NCBI GenBank assembly: GCA_030765065.1
Contig: CM060982.1
Coordinates: forward strand, 13,451,630-13,515,629
Reading direction: 5' to 3'
From: Deroplatys truncata
Lineage: Eukaryota; Arthropoda; Insecta; Mantodea; Mantidae
Length of the DNA: 64,000 nucleotides
The notes beneath the pieces are model-generated. The model was not told the DNA's origin and did no database searches. It saw only the letters and a list, made by a program, of their open reading frames with translations. The number at the start of each line of letters is the position of its first letter. The stretch's first letter is position 1. The position numbers and the translations under genes are program-made. This document shows, in pieces, positions 10,990 through 22,399 of the stretch.

Positions 10990-12530
10990 TTTGCCAAGAA
11001 GCTAAATACATTTTTAAACATATAAATATAAAACAACTGATGAAAAACTAATTAATACAACCACCTTCACTGCTGCTTACCCCAACGCCCCAACCCCTAC
11101 TGTTACTTTGTGTTGAACAGTAGTGCTGCAAACTTAGGCGGCTTCGAAATCTCATGATGCGGCAGCAAAGTCGAGTAGAGACTTGGATGGCTGAGCGAGT
11201 GAAAGTCTCATCAAGAGTGGACTTATATAGCTTTTCCCACTAAATTTTGACCCCTCGTAGGAAGACATGCCTATGTATTGTTGTGCATTAAGGGGCAAAA
11301 AGGCAGCCGCAGAGACTTAACACGTTTAATGAGGTGTTTAGTCTGCGTAGCTGCTCTCTCCAAGGTCTGGGAAAGGACAATAGGGGTTGGAGAAAAGCGT
11401 AGTGCAAGGCAATGTAACATAACATTTAATTCCTCAGTTATTGGTGAACCAGCATTATGCGAGTGCAGCCATGAGGTGCAGTGCAGTAAAGTGTTAATTT
11501 TATGTAAACCTGTGTATTGTTTTCAATGTGCGTGTTTTATTTATGATTTTAGAAATATGGACAATTTCATCGATTTAGTGGATTACTTATTAAAAACTCA
11601 GTTTTCGATTCTGATCTTATGAGAAAAAGTGTGACCTTAAAGGCAAAAGACCAATTCCTAAGCTTGTCAATGTCTTCCAGGAAAAGACCCAAAAATAGAC
11701 ATTTCAAACATCCTGGTACAGTAAATCTAATTGATTAACTGGCAGTTACATTCATAATAAAGTGTGTTGTTTCGTATGATTGCTTTTTGGCAGGGAAAAA
11801 GAATGGAATGTTTGAGTTTTTTAAATTGAGTTTTTTTTATTTATGGACGCTCTTTAACTGCTAGATTCTTACTGTCCCATTCTATATTGGGCATGAAAGA
11901 CCGGTAATTTTGCTCAGAGACCTCTTTATCAGGCTTGAGGTTCTTTTACGTGCCATAAATCTATGACATGGGACCACCGGCTTTACTTCCCTTCCGAAGG
12001 GAGGCATGCTAAGGATGTTTACGCACGAAAAAAATCCATCGCCCTCCACTGGGTCTGAACCCGCGACTTTGGGAACTAGAGGATAGCATGGTAACCACTA
12101 CACCATGGAGGACGACAAATGAATGGAGTGTTGAAGGAATATCAAATATTAAAAACATTGAAAGTAAAGCTTGCAATAAAATTGCCGATTGGAGCTTATA
12201 CACAAGAAAATATAAGTGAGTACCTACATTGTTTTCATGATTTACAATCATACAATAGTTTGTCAGCATTTTGTAAAGTTACTCCTAAAGCTATACTTTC
12301 ATAATCTAGTTCTGTTTAAAATGTATGTTCAGTCGATTTTGGCAATTAGTAGTGATGCTAATAACCACTAAAACAACAACAAATAATAATCATAACAATA
12401 ATAGAATCGCAACAGAGAATTCACACTATTTTATGAAACACTAATGTATGGGAATTTGTACATCATTAAAAAAATTCGAAATTCAATTTTTAAAATCTAG
12501 TATACCCAGAACACAGCATCAAGCTACGCC
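10990..12530. other. Insertion-derived sequence between LINE pieces
   Basis: Apart from the SINE at 11816-12120, no known family is visible. The stretch separates the RT thumb and RNase H pieces of the LINE, so it probably arrived after that LINE. Confidence 0.4.
11816..12120 (-). mobile_element. SINE family A, copy 3, with imperfect target-site duplication
   Basis: Full-length, read on the minus strand: a tRNA-like head with ATGGTGTAGTGGTTACCATG (A box) and CGCGGGTTCAGACCC (B box), then the body with CCTTCGGAAGGGAAGTAAAG, then a tail ending CATAAATAAA. Flanks GAATGGAATGTTTGA (11801-11815) and GAATGGAGTGTTGAA (12121-12135) look like a slightly decayed target-site duplication. Confidence 0.8.
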
Positions 12531-13390
12531 ACTGAAAACTCAAACCTGATAAAGCCGTCTCTAAGCAAAATTTCTAGACTTTCATGCCCAAAGTAGAATG
12601 GGGAACTAAGGGCCATAATAGGTAAAGAGCGTCTATAAATAAACTTAATTTTAATTTTCCTCTCTCCATTAAGAAACATGCTAGGCATCTCAATATGGTG
12701 CTTTCTAAGAAAGTCCTGGGAATGAACACCTGCAGGCCTTTGATTAATGGAGCTGTTCTTATAAGGTTCGCCCAGCGCGGTGTGGAAAAAAAGAGGTGAA
12801 TGTTGGATGTATAGGCTTACACTTAAGCCCACAGCCATAATTCTCAAACAGGACATCACGCCGAAATTGCAGAGAAGGTTGTGCCAATTCGGCATAAAGG
12901 CTCATAACTGGGCTAGTTAGAAAAGCACCGATAGTCACACGAATGCGATTATGGACTGTGTCTAATTTTCTCAGCACACATGGTTGTGCTGAAAAATGAA
13001 GTATGCACGCATAGTCCAACTTGGTTCGGATCAATGCTCGATATAGTCACAGCAAAACTGTCTGATCTGCTCCCCAAGATTTGCCATTTAATACCTACAA
13101 GATATTCAGAGAACAGTCACACCTCGCTTTCAACTACGATAACCAGCTAAGCTTTCTATCAAACGTCAACCCCAAGAATCTCGTCGAATCTGCAAATGGA
13201 AGTAAACCTGGACCAATTCGGAGTGTCTCCTGTATCGCCAGAAATTAACAGATTGACTTCTCAGTTGAGAAACGAAAGCCATTTTTATAACTCCATTCCT
13301 GAAGATTGTCCAAACATTGCTGCATACGGCATTCCAAAAACGGCGTATGCTGAAAAGTACAATAGATGGCAAAGTAGTCTATGAATAAAC
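12530..13390 (-). pseudogene. I-type LINE ORF2, RT palm/thumb piece
   Basis: Minus-strand frames give a decayed catalytic block (YFAIYC, in place of YVDDFAIYC) near 13380, then QEWSYKNGFRFSTEKS, FLGLTFDRKLSW, LNGKSWGADQTVLL and LIRTKLDYACI with LDTVHNRIRVTIGAF. This is the order of the palm-thumb region of I/Jockey-type RTs. It contains stops and frame changes. The sequence right of 13390 no longer matches the LINE; the upstream half of the RT resumes at about 15360. This places an insertion just before the catalytic YxDD. Confidence 0.85.
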
Positions 13391-14169
13391 ATACCATACA
13401 CCTGGAGGAACACATTTTGGGATAGAATTAATTGCTATACAACCAGCATAATGCTTACTATTACTCGCGCAAAACTTCTGGAATCGTGACCTTGATTGCT
13501 ACCCCAGCTGCCGAGCCTAGGAATGGTTTATGTTTAGCTTAATCAACGAAAGCGATATAATACCTTTGCTTACTCACAGTGCGTAACACATGCAGTCTGC
13601 ATAGAAAGTGTCTGCATCTGGTTGTAATTTTAAAGAGAGCAGTATCTAAATAGTACTTACTTTATATTTGTTATATTTATAACCATGGCTCCTATGTTTT
13701 CAAAGTTAAGTGGTAAGGTGTTACGTAGTCAAAGTAGGGAAATAATTGCAAATGTCCTCGACTTCATGAAGCAAGAAAATATATGTTCATCCGAGTTCCA
13801 CAAAAGCCTTAAGAGAGTGAAAGAAAGAGTAGTCAAAGCAACTGGTGTTTCACCGAGTTCCGATTCCAGAGTTCTCAAAGATAAGAGAAGAAAAAACATA
13901 TGGATGAAACAGTACCATTTGACACACCTGGGAAGAAACATAAGGTCCCTAAACGTATTACAGAAATAGACGATTTTGAATGCGTCATTCGGCGCACGAT
14001 TCACAATTCCTATGTGGAAGAAAAAACTGTGCTAACAATAAGCAGATTGCCCATCAAGCTGAAAGACAGCAAAAACTTTCAAGGTGGTGCTACAAATCTC
14101 AGAAAAATTATTAAAGATTTAGGGTTCAAGTGGAAGAAACCGAAATCAAATAGAAGAGCTCTAACAGAA

Positions 14170-14223
14170 AAGCAAAACAAATAAATAAATAAATAAAATA
14201 AAAAAATAATAAAATAAAAAGTA
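14170..14223 (+). repeat. (AAAT/AATA)n A-rich microsatellite
   Basis: A run of AAATAAATAAATAAAATAAA-type units immediately precedes the SINE head. It could be the poly-A-like tail of another insertion or simple slippage. Confidence 0.8.
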
Positions 14224-14227
14224 AATG

Positions 14228-14340
14228 TTGCCATGATAGCTTAGTTGGTTAGAGCAACGGCACGGAAAGCCTAAGATCCGTGGTTCAAATCCCGGCTATG
14301 GCATTGAATTTTTCAGTCTGATTCTACCTTTCCAAATGAG
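14228..14340 (+). mobile_element. SINE family B, copy 1 (tRNA-derived)
   Basis: The head folds partly as a tRNA: acceptor strands GCCATG and TATGGC pair, and the D-arm GCTTAGTTGGTTAGAGC (A box) and B box GGTTCAAATCC are intact. The anticodon and T stems are mismatched, so a functional tRNA is unlikely. The tail TTGAATTTTTCAGTC...TGATTCTACCTTTCCAA is shared with 23821-23920, which shows it is a dispersed SINE. Confidence 0.8.
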
Positions 14341-15359
14341 TATAATTTTATATGTACTTATATCAGCATCAATTTTAAAGGTGGTGGTACAAATTTCAGA
14401 AAAATACTATAGTGTATGAAGATGAGACATACATACACAGCAGTCGTACAACATCTAAAAGTTGGAGTGACGATAGCGAATTAGGTTGCAGGTTCCTGTT
14501 GCTAAAGGGCAAATACTTATTATCGTTCATGCTGTTGGAAAGATCAGCTTCGTTCCAAATGCCCTTCTTTTACAAGTTGCAAAAACAACATGAGATTTTC
14601 ATCAAGAAATGAATACAGAAAAGTACATGAAGTGAATCAACGCCATGTTGATACCTAATATGTCTGCTGGGTCTGTTCTGGTCATCGACAATGCTTCACA
14701 ATGCGTCAACACTCAATTGACAAACCACCTACCTCAAATTCCTTGAAAGAAGAAATGAGAGCTTGATTACTTAGACATAATATAGTTTTAGATGAAAGCA
14801 TGAGTAAAACAAAGCTATATAACTTAATTAAAGCCAACAAACAGCTTCAGACGTCATACATACATGACCAGATAGTAATACAACATCGCCATAATGTACT
14901 TAAAGACTGCCATCGCATCGCCCAGATCTAAATCCAATCGAATTAATCTGGGCTGATATCAAAAAATGGGTGGCATGCAGAAATATCACTTTTAAATTAA
15001 AATATGTGGAGCAGTTATAACGCCAGCAATTTGCTGAAATTGGAAGGCCAGAATGGGAAAATGTATGTCGACATGTTGAATAAAGTAAGAATCATTATTT
15101 TGAAAAATACGGAATTGCAGAAAATCAAATAGAAAGAATTCTCATCCAAGATAATGGTGCAGAAAGTAGTGACAGCAGTGATGACGGCAATAATGTGAGT
15201 GATTCCGCAGAAGAGGAAGGGTTATTAGGTGTGGAAGAATTGGAGGCAATGATTGACATTGTTTTTTATATTAAGCGCTTTTTACAGCGTGGATTTTAAT
15301 ATACTGTATATAACTAAGTTTATCAGCGCAGCGCATAACCGATGTGCGGACATTTGACA

Positions 15360-16920
15360 ATGACTGTCCCACGCACTCCTGCAGCATGCAGACAACCGGT
15401 CACCTCCTGATCCGGTAAGCAACTCGCTTCAAAGCTCTCATTAAGATTTTCACATGTCTAGAACTGTTGCGCTGATTATAACGATCCCTGAGGCATTCCG
15501 TTACCCTGAACAAAAAGATTCGAAAAAACCGAGCCAACCCTTACTCGGAAAACATGATCCTTCATAAACTCCTGAATGAACAGTGGTAAGAGTCCATGTA
15601 TGTTCTATGTGTGTAGGAATGTAGTATCTCCGCTCACCAACACATAGTATAAGCCTTTTCAAGGTCGAAAAATATCCCAATGGTTTGACAATTCTTAGTA
15701 AATCCATTCATGATCTGTGTCGATAAAGATACAAGGTGGTCCATTGTTGAACGGCGTTGTCGAAAACCTCACTGAGTGTAGGTCAGTAGGTTGTGAGTTT
15801 CCAGCCACCATACCAACCGTCCAGGATACATGTGTACCACCACCTAGCAAATGCAAATGGTGAGGGAAAATGGGACGATAGCTGGACGGAAGATGACGGT
15901 CCTTTCCAGCTTTCAAAATGGGTATGACGGTTGCCTCCCGCCACTTTTCTGGAAAAGTGGCATCAAACCAAATGTGATTTTAGGCCTCGAGCACGAAAAT
16001 CTTGCCTTCAGGTGGGAACTGTTGCAACATTTATATGTGGATACCATCTGGTCATGGTGCTGACAGTCGTGAAGATGACAGGGCATGTTCTAACTTCACC
16101 ATGGTGAAACGGCGATTGTAATCCTCAGGATTCCGGAACGAAACGAGAAACCTTGAGATTCCACCTGAGTCTTAACTGAACAGAACCTGAGCTAGACACT
16201 TGAGCGAAAGCAACAAAGGTGTTAGCCATGTCAAATATATCAACAGCTCCTGCAAATGTTTTAAGACCAGCATGTGATTAGCATGTGGGTCGATTTTCCG
16301 GCCACATGCCTTAACTTACCCTATACAACAGAGGAAGGTGTATGTCGATTAAATGAAGCTACAAACTTGCTCAATGTCTTTTTTGCTATCCTTAATAACT
16401 TGTCTAGATTTGGCACGCATTTTCTTGTATTCGATCAGCTTATCCAGTGTAGGACGATGCTGGAAAACCCTAAGAACATGCCTGCGAGCGGTGTCATTCT
16501 GCCCCATCTGACACGAGACCGGAAATCAACAGGAGTGGGTAGTCGACAGAGGAATGGATTGCTTTGCCGCAGAAAGAATCTTCCTTGTGAGATGTTCGGC
16601 TAAATCATTCACAGTCGTGCTCATTTAATTAAACACAGCCACGTGGGAGTAAAGGTTCTAGTTGGCTTGACATCCAAGCACCATCTATGTAAACACGTGG
16701 ATATGAATTCCACTAATATATCATCTCTGATGAGCATCATAGTGTCCCCATGTGCAGGAATACCCTCTTCTGGTGCATACTGTCCAATTTGAAAGCTATC
16801 TTATAGTCAGAGTTTAGTCTCTTACAAACATATAGCCAATGGTTCATTTTATTGAGCAACATTTCAAGCTCTGATCGACGTGTTCCATTGTAGCATAGCC
16901 ATAGTAATTACAATGGGATA
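15360..16920 (-). pseudogene. I-type LINE ORF2, endonuclease remnant and first half of RT
   Basis: Minus-strand pieces in order: an endonuclease start (LQWN near 16890, then IRDDI), KMRAKSRQVIKDSKK, APGPDGIHI, FPEKWREATVIPILKAGKD, SSYRPI, FFDLEKAY-like, then GMPQGS-like and VRGT near 15360. These are the APE endonuclease and RT blocks of the I clade. The endonuclease is much shorter than usual, so an internal deletion is likely. Multiple stops and frame changes are present. The RT continues at 13390 after the IS630-like insertion. Confidence 0.85.
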
Positions 16921-16961
16921 AGTTCTCAATTGTAAGAGTCCATTACGTGAGGACAGGGTGG

Positions 16962-18600
16962 TCAAATCAATTTATCCTTTTTCTTTGGTGTTGGGCTAAC
17001 AACTTTAACGGAGGATTTATCCTGCCTCTTTTTCACTGTCATCCTGGCAGTATCCTCCTGCTGCATGTCCTCCTCGGGAGAGAACCTCTTTCCAATAGAA
17101 AACTTTGGTTCAAGAACCTCAAACCAATTGAAAGCAGAGATCAGCAAAGATGAAGATGGCTGATCTGAATCCTTCCCCTTCCCAGAGGATCTCCAAGGAG
17201 GTGCTTGTGGACTTTTCTTCCCTTTGGATGTTCTGGGTACAAACTTCTCATTTTCTTTCAAGAAGTCGGTTCTGTCTTAGCTGGTCCTGAACTTTATCGA
17301 TGGTGGATTATACGTTATGGGCTTGCCAGTCTTGAAGTAGATGGTGACTTTACTGACACAGACTTGGCAGATGTAGGTGTAGATTTTGAGGGCTTTGGAA
17401 GTGAACTGGCTGAATTAAATTGAGTTTTTATTTATGGACGCTCTTTAACTTCTGTGGTCCTTAGCGTCCCATTCTATATGGCCGGTAATTATGCTCAGGG
17501 GTCTCTTTATCAGGCTTCAGGTTCTTTTAAGTGCCATAAATCTACGACAAGGGACCACCGGCTTTACTTCCCTTCCGAAGGAAGCCATGCTAAGGATTTT
17601 TAAGCCCAAAAAATCCATCGCCCTCCGCCGGATTTGAACCCGCGACCTTGGGAATTAGAGGCTAGCATGGTAACCATTACACCAAGGACGATGTGAACTG
17701 GCTAAGAGAATCTTTTCCAAAATTGTGGCCCCGTTAATATGAGTTGATTTCCCAACACGCTACTGGTTTAGCTGCAACTGAGCTATAGGTACCAACTTCA
17801 GGACAGAGGATTGGCGGATGTGCAAGTTTCTGGGCTTCTGAGGAAGCCTCCCTAACCCGGATCTCCTGAGTCGCTCTTTCCTCTGCAAAACGGGGACAAT
17901 CTCCGGAACCCGATGGATGTTCATCCCTGCAGCTGACACACATTGGAGCTGATTTACATGCTCCATCATGTGAAATGTCTCCGCATTTAACACACATAGA
18001 TTTACCGTTGCAGAAACTGATGAGTTCAAAGCGCTGACAATAACATCTCAGTGGGTTCGCGATATAAGGCCTAATTTCAATGACTTCATATACCGCTTTA
18101 ATACTTTGAAGGAGATCTACCTGATCAAAGGTAAGGAACAGAGTATGAGTGGGCACGAATTCACCTCTTTCCTTCCGCTGAACCCGATATACAGATGTCA
18201 CACCTATAACCTCTAGATTTTCTTGAATCTCATTATTGGAAATACCGTCCAATACACGGTGTGGCAAACACCGTGCGAGGAGTTCAAGGTCCTGTGCATC
18301 TCAACCTATATAGCTGGCTAACATATTTTCTGTCAGTATTCTCACTGCCTGGGATGCTGAATGTGCTTCAACCAGGAGTGTGCCATTGTGAGATTTAATA
18401 CATGATTTAACTGGACCAGTATGTTATCTAGACCCTTTTGTGTCACAAATGGTTTCACCAAATAAAATTTCTTCCCTTCCTGTATTCTAGTGGACTAAGT
18501 AGCGAGGACCACTAGACTTGTCTACTTCTTTTCCATTAATCTTTGTCATTTTTATTATTTGTTTTACAGCCATCATTGCAAATGTCTCCAATGGCATGCT
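16962..18600 (-). pseudogene. I-type LINE ORF1 (gag-like, CCHC knuckles)
   Basis: The minus frame starts near 18595 (MSMPLETFAMM) and continues with NGTLLVEAHSASQA, then an unbroken 177-residue stretch (17734-18267). That stretch carries VYRVQRKERGEFVPTHTL, RPYIANPLRCYCQRF, CVKCGDISHDGAC and CVSCRDEHPSGSGDC, i.e. the nucleic-acid-binding knuckles of I-type ORF1 proteins. A Lys/Ser-rich C-terminal tail ends at 16962. A SINE (17412-17692) splits the tail. There are a few stops N-terminally. The probable LINE 5' end lies near 18680. Confidence 0.88.
17412..17692 (-). mobile_element. SINE family A, copy 4, with exact 11-bp target-site duplication
   Basis: Full-length minus-strand copy: head GGTGTAATGGTTACCATGCT, B box GCGGGTTCAAATCCGG, the CCTTCGGAAGGGAAGTAAAG core and a TAAATAAAAACTCAATTT tail. 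GTGAACTGGCT occurs at 17401-17411 and 17693-17703 as the target-site duplication. It inserted into LINE ORF1, so the LINE is older. Confidence 0.9.
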
Positions 18601-18759
18601 CATATCCTGGGTGCCACCCCGGCTTAGGTGAGAGTCCTGGCTTGGACCTTGCTCACCTTAAGGTCTCACCTCCCAGTTTATAGACAGAGGGATCCAATTG
18701 ACTTCAGGAGTGTAGCAGTTCATGAAATTGAAGTGGTGTACTTGTAATATTATATTTAA

Positions 18760-19830
18760 TTTGTTGAGCCCCACGTTTGGGAGCCAATTTGCGGTGGCAT
18801 TGCTTTTGTAATGTCATATTTTTGTTTATTTAGCGCTACGTTTAGGAGCCAATTTGCGACGGTATTACTTATAATGTTTGTGTATGTGTGTTTACTCCAC
18901 GTGTTGAAGCCATTTTGTGACATGATTCTTTGTTAGGTTTGTAGCTCCATCTGGTGTTAGCAATTTGCGGCAGTATTAGTTTTTTTGTTTGAAAGAATGC
19001 TACTGTTATTTTATTTAATTTTGTTTCACTGTCCTCCGGCTAGCTATGATCTTTTTGGTCGAGCACATCTCTTTATACAGGTTGTGTAAACGGAAAGGAG
19101 TCTATTATCCAAAGATAACACTGATGAAAAGAATTTGTTTTACACTTTTTATTGTCGAACACATTCACTATCACAATTTACACATTGATCTTGACACTCG
19201 CCAAACTGAAACTGTTATAATAACTTCTTACTGATCACTTTTAATTCACGTACTTCAACCTTTTGTATAATTAACTTTACAACACTTGAGAATTTTCCTA
19301 ACTCTGCTACGCGTAACTTGCGAATCGATAGCTGACGTATACTTTACAAATATTTCTGACGGACTGAAGGCGACGTGTAGCATACAAATATTTTCGACGA
19401 ACTGACGGGGTCTATCTCTAACCTAACACTTTTTATACTCCTACACCCCGATATGCCTAAAGATTATAACTGAGCTGCTATTGGCTAATAAAACGCGCCA
19501 ACATTAGCGTCTATTTTTATATCCAATGAAAATTATGAATACATATGCTCTAGGAACAATGTTCCAGCAAATTCTACAGAAAAACGCGCCAACATTACGT
19601 AACTTCCTCGTCTCTAATAATGATAAACAGCTCACCCCCTCGCTGCATTATTGCACGCTATTATTGTCAGTTTCAGTAAGGCCGTATAAACTTACTTCTC
19701 AACAATAATTACAATCAATATACATCTCAAATCAATGTCACATAAAAATACATATTCATATTACAATCATTCTTTACATTTAAGTAATTTGTGATACAAA
19801 TTACTGCATCAAAATGGGCCCTCCCCTCCC
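18760..19830 (-). mobile_element. LTR-like fossil with primer-binding-site-like repeat (probable Ty3/gypsy)
   Basis: In the minus sense, 18763-18785 reads like the segment after a gypsy LTR (TTGGCTCCCAAACGTGGGGC, tRNA primer-site-like). Related GAGCCAATTTGCG motifs recur near 18843 and, decayed, near 18912 and 18960. The rest (to about 19830) is non-coding with internal short duplications, e.g. ACGCGCCAACATTA twice (about 19493 and 19581). No coding part adjoins it, so it may be a solo LTR. It looks old and broken. Confidence 0.4.
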
Positions 19831-19839
19831 CCTATCCTT

Positions 19840-21430
19840 TATAATGGATATGAACACACTACATGATACTCAGGGGCTGGGAATTACGCATTACTCAGTC
19901 GCACTTTGTGACTCCCCTCCTCCAATTTGTGCAGTGGTATCCACACCAGACTGTGTTTAGGGAGGTAACTTGTAATTGGTCAAATACGCTTGCAGCTCAA
20001 AGTTAATAGGGCATTTGACGTAAGACCTCTCGCCTCTTAGAGGGACCCAATCGATAGTGTGGCTCGGGGCCCCGAAGTGTCAATCCAGTACCTATGCAGT
20101 AGGCCCCTGGAGGGTAGCAACTGAGAAATTAGGCTTATTAAAACTAAAAGACAATTGGATTTGCTTATAATGGTATGATATGTACATGATACTTATACCA
20201 AAATCTTTTAATAAACCATTATGTAAGAAAGCTTTTTGTATTTCCTCTGTATTTACAAATAGAGTTCATACTAGCATATGTTACATTATCTCATATAATT
20301 ATATCCAGTATAACATTAGAAATTGTTCAACTGATATTTGTAATTAACTTGGGTGATTTTTTTTCAATAGTTACAGAATATATGCCATTTCCAAAATGTT
20401 TAACTTGGTGCCTTAACAGAGGAGAATCTTCATATTCACCAGTTTTACCCCATTCTCATTGTGTATTGATGTTAGAAATTTCTGGATTATGTGAAAGCTG
20501 AGTAGCCTTTATGTTATCAAATAATTACGAAACCAAAGAGAATGCACAAAGTTTTAAAAGATCATCTCCTGTAATTACTCCATCTCCAATAACACAGCTA
20601 TACAAATTTACACAACTTGGAAGACTGTTCAGAAAAGGGGGAGATTAAGGAAATCAAAAATATAACGTCTGCCAGGATTTCATACTCATTTCCATGAATA
20701 TCTGGGGATTTTTCAACATTTATTAAGAATATGATTGAGTTGAGAGAGATTACAATTATAAGAGGTAAAGGGGATGTTTCATCATAAAATTCTTCTAAAT
20801 CATTGTACCATAATTTCACAAAGGAGTGGGAGGGGGAGAAGTAAATGAAATGAATTTAATCATTCAGCCGAGGTTCAAAAAGTCACCCAACAACCTGGGA
20901 TGTCACCTAGTGATAAACACATGTATATCCTGAATTTTCTGTGAATAACCTAAAAAGTCTTCATCATTTGTAATGAATTTTGTGTAACTTTGTATAACTG
21001 GTGAACCATAAGTCTGCAGTACTACAACAAAAATATTAATTTTTGAAGTGCATTTCAATGTTTGGAAGATTGTTGTAATTTAGATTTAATTTTTAGTGAT
21101 GCAGAAAGTTCACTATTCTAACTAATATTTTGTTTAAGGGCAAAATTTGCAAGATTCAATAGATAATAGAAATATTTATTTCACTTACAAATATCAACCT
21201 TTGCCTTCTTCATTAACAAACTGACTTGTCACATGACATGGAATGTTGAATAATTGAAGGGTAAATAATAGATCATAAAAACAGCAAAGTTATTTTTAAT
21301 TTTTTTATATAATATAATTATTCAGGAAATTCAAAGAACAAAATCAGACTTCATTTCCCTCATCATTCAAAAATTCTAGTACACTGCCATTGGTTTCCAG
21401 ATTCATGTAGAACATGTGACACTCAGGGTG
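19840..21430. other. Non-coding; nothing recognised
   Basis: A C-rich island near 19815-20100 is embedded in AT-rich sequence. The short open frames have no recognisable motif. Confidence 0.45.
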
Positions 21431-21439
21431 AATCAGAGG

Positions 21440-22390
21440 AAGACTAAGGAGGTCCTCCTCCTCCTTTAGTGGATTGAACATTGGAATTTTTCTCATACCT
21501 GAGCCATTTCATTTCACGTCAGTTCACTTTCCTTCCTTTCATATCAGCATTCCTTTGAGTATAATGTTCAAAGTTTTGAAAATGATATGAAATCCTCTTT
21601 GCTCATTTCATACACCTGAAAAGTTTTTTTTCTCTCTTACACTTCAAATGAGTTGGAACCGGTCTTGGGGTACCATGACTGGTATTTCAGAAGTCTTTTT
21701 TAGCCTTTCAACGCGGACATGATCAGCATCACATTCAAAATAAAGTTCCTGGTAACAGTAACTTCTGATCTACACAGTCACATGGCTGCTTTTGCTGACA
21801 AAAAATGAAAACATAGTGGACATATTAATATTTCTATTTTGTCCCCTGCAAGTTCTGACATGGCTCACACTTTGGGCAGACTTTGAAGTGTTTTAGAACA
21901 CAAGAAGTAACCTCTTTGAATGCTCTTTTACCAATTGTTTTGTGCCACATATAGCAAGTTGTGGTGCTTCTGACTGGTGTGCAATCCTGGATAGTCAAGT
22001 TGTATGTTAAAAGGAGGCATTTGTACACAGATACACTGGCAGTAAGTGAAGGAGTATTTAAGACTTGCTGCAAGTCAAATACCATTGTTAGATCTTTGTT
22101 AGCTCTGTATTTATAAATCTCTCTTGATTTGTAGTCTAAATCTGCTATTTTCTTATGCTGGTTATGTTCTATAGTCAACTGGTTCTTTTCCACTCAATCA
22201 TTGCACTGCTTGATTCAATACATAAGTCATATATCCACATGCAGCTATTCAAATGAGTATCCTGTTGACCTAAACCCCTCTCTACCTGCATTTTGATGTT
22301 CAGTTTTGTATTCATTATAGACCATTTGTATTTAAAGGATACACAGAACTTAAAGAAATATATGGTGGCACTTTGATACAATCATATGAC
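21440..22390 (-). pseudogene. DUF7869-type transposon protein relic, central part
   Basis: An unbroken 119-residue minus frame (21834-22193) carries IEHNQHKKIADLDYKSRE, FDLQQVLNTPSLTASVSVYK, TYNLTIQDC and MWHKTIGKRAFKEVTSCVL. This is the pattern of a family abundant in insect genomes, with FDLxxxLxTP, YYKRxLxxYN and W(D/N)ExxAxRGxxE-like blocks; I believe it is called DUF7869. Pieces KGRKVN and MKWLRYEKNSNVQ near 21480-21555 match its later part. A decayed CGGQNRN-like stretch follows the first block. Stops separate the parts. The function of the family is not established; it is generally seen as transposon-derived. Confidence 0.6.
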
Positions 22391-22399
22391 TCACACCTT

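Larger units (their letters stand above)
14081..14410 (+). repeat. Flanking direct duplication around the SINE insertion
   Basis: AAGGTGGTGCTACAAATCTC at 14081-14100 recurs as AAGGTGGTGGTACAAATTTC at 14379-14398, each followed by AGAAAAAT. The two 30-bp copies bracket the end of the upstream transposase fragment, the microsatellite and the SINE. The distance from the SINE ends makes a simple target-site duplication unlikely; a local rearrangement is more plausible. Confidence 0.6.
13685..15290 (+). pseudogene. IS630-Tc1-mariner-type DDE transposase pseudogene
   Basis: Begins MAPMFSKLSGKVLRSQSREI, an N-terminus shared with the ORF at 27817-28206. Further parts appear in the expected order: IRRTIHNSYVEEKTVLT, the LRKIIKDLGFKWKKP block, YEDETYIHSS (first catalytic Asp), VIDNAS (second Asp), a degraded LNPIE-like block (about 14930) and an acidic Asp/Ser-rich tail (15150-15245). 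It is broken by frame changes and stops. A SINE and an A-rich microsatellite interrupt it at about 14170-14400. It sits inside the LINE reverse transcriptase. Confidence 0.85.

Noticed and set aside
14228-14303. Functional tRNA gene
   Set aside because: The anticodon and T stems are mismatched, and the same head plus the same non-tRNA tail occurs at 23821-23920, as expected of a SINE.
16962-17261. Separate Lys/Ser-rich small protein gene
   Set aside because: It is the C-terminal tail of the LINE ORF1, cut off from the rest by a SINE with a target-site duplication.
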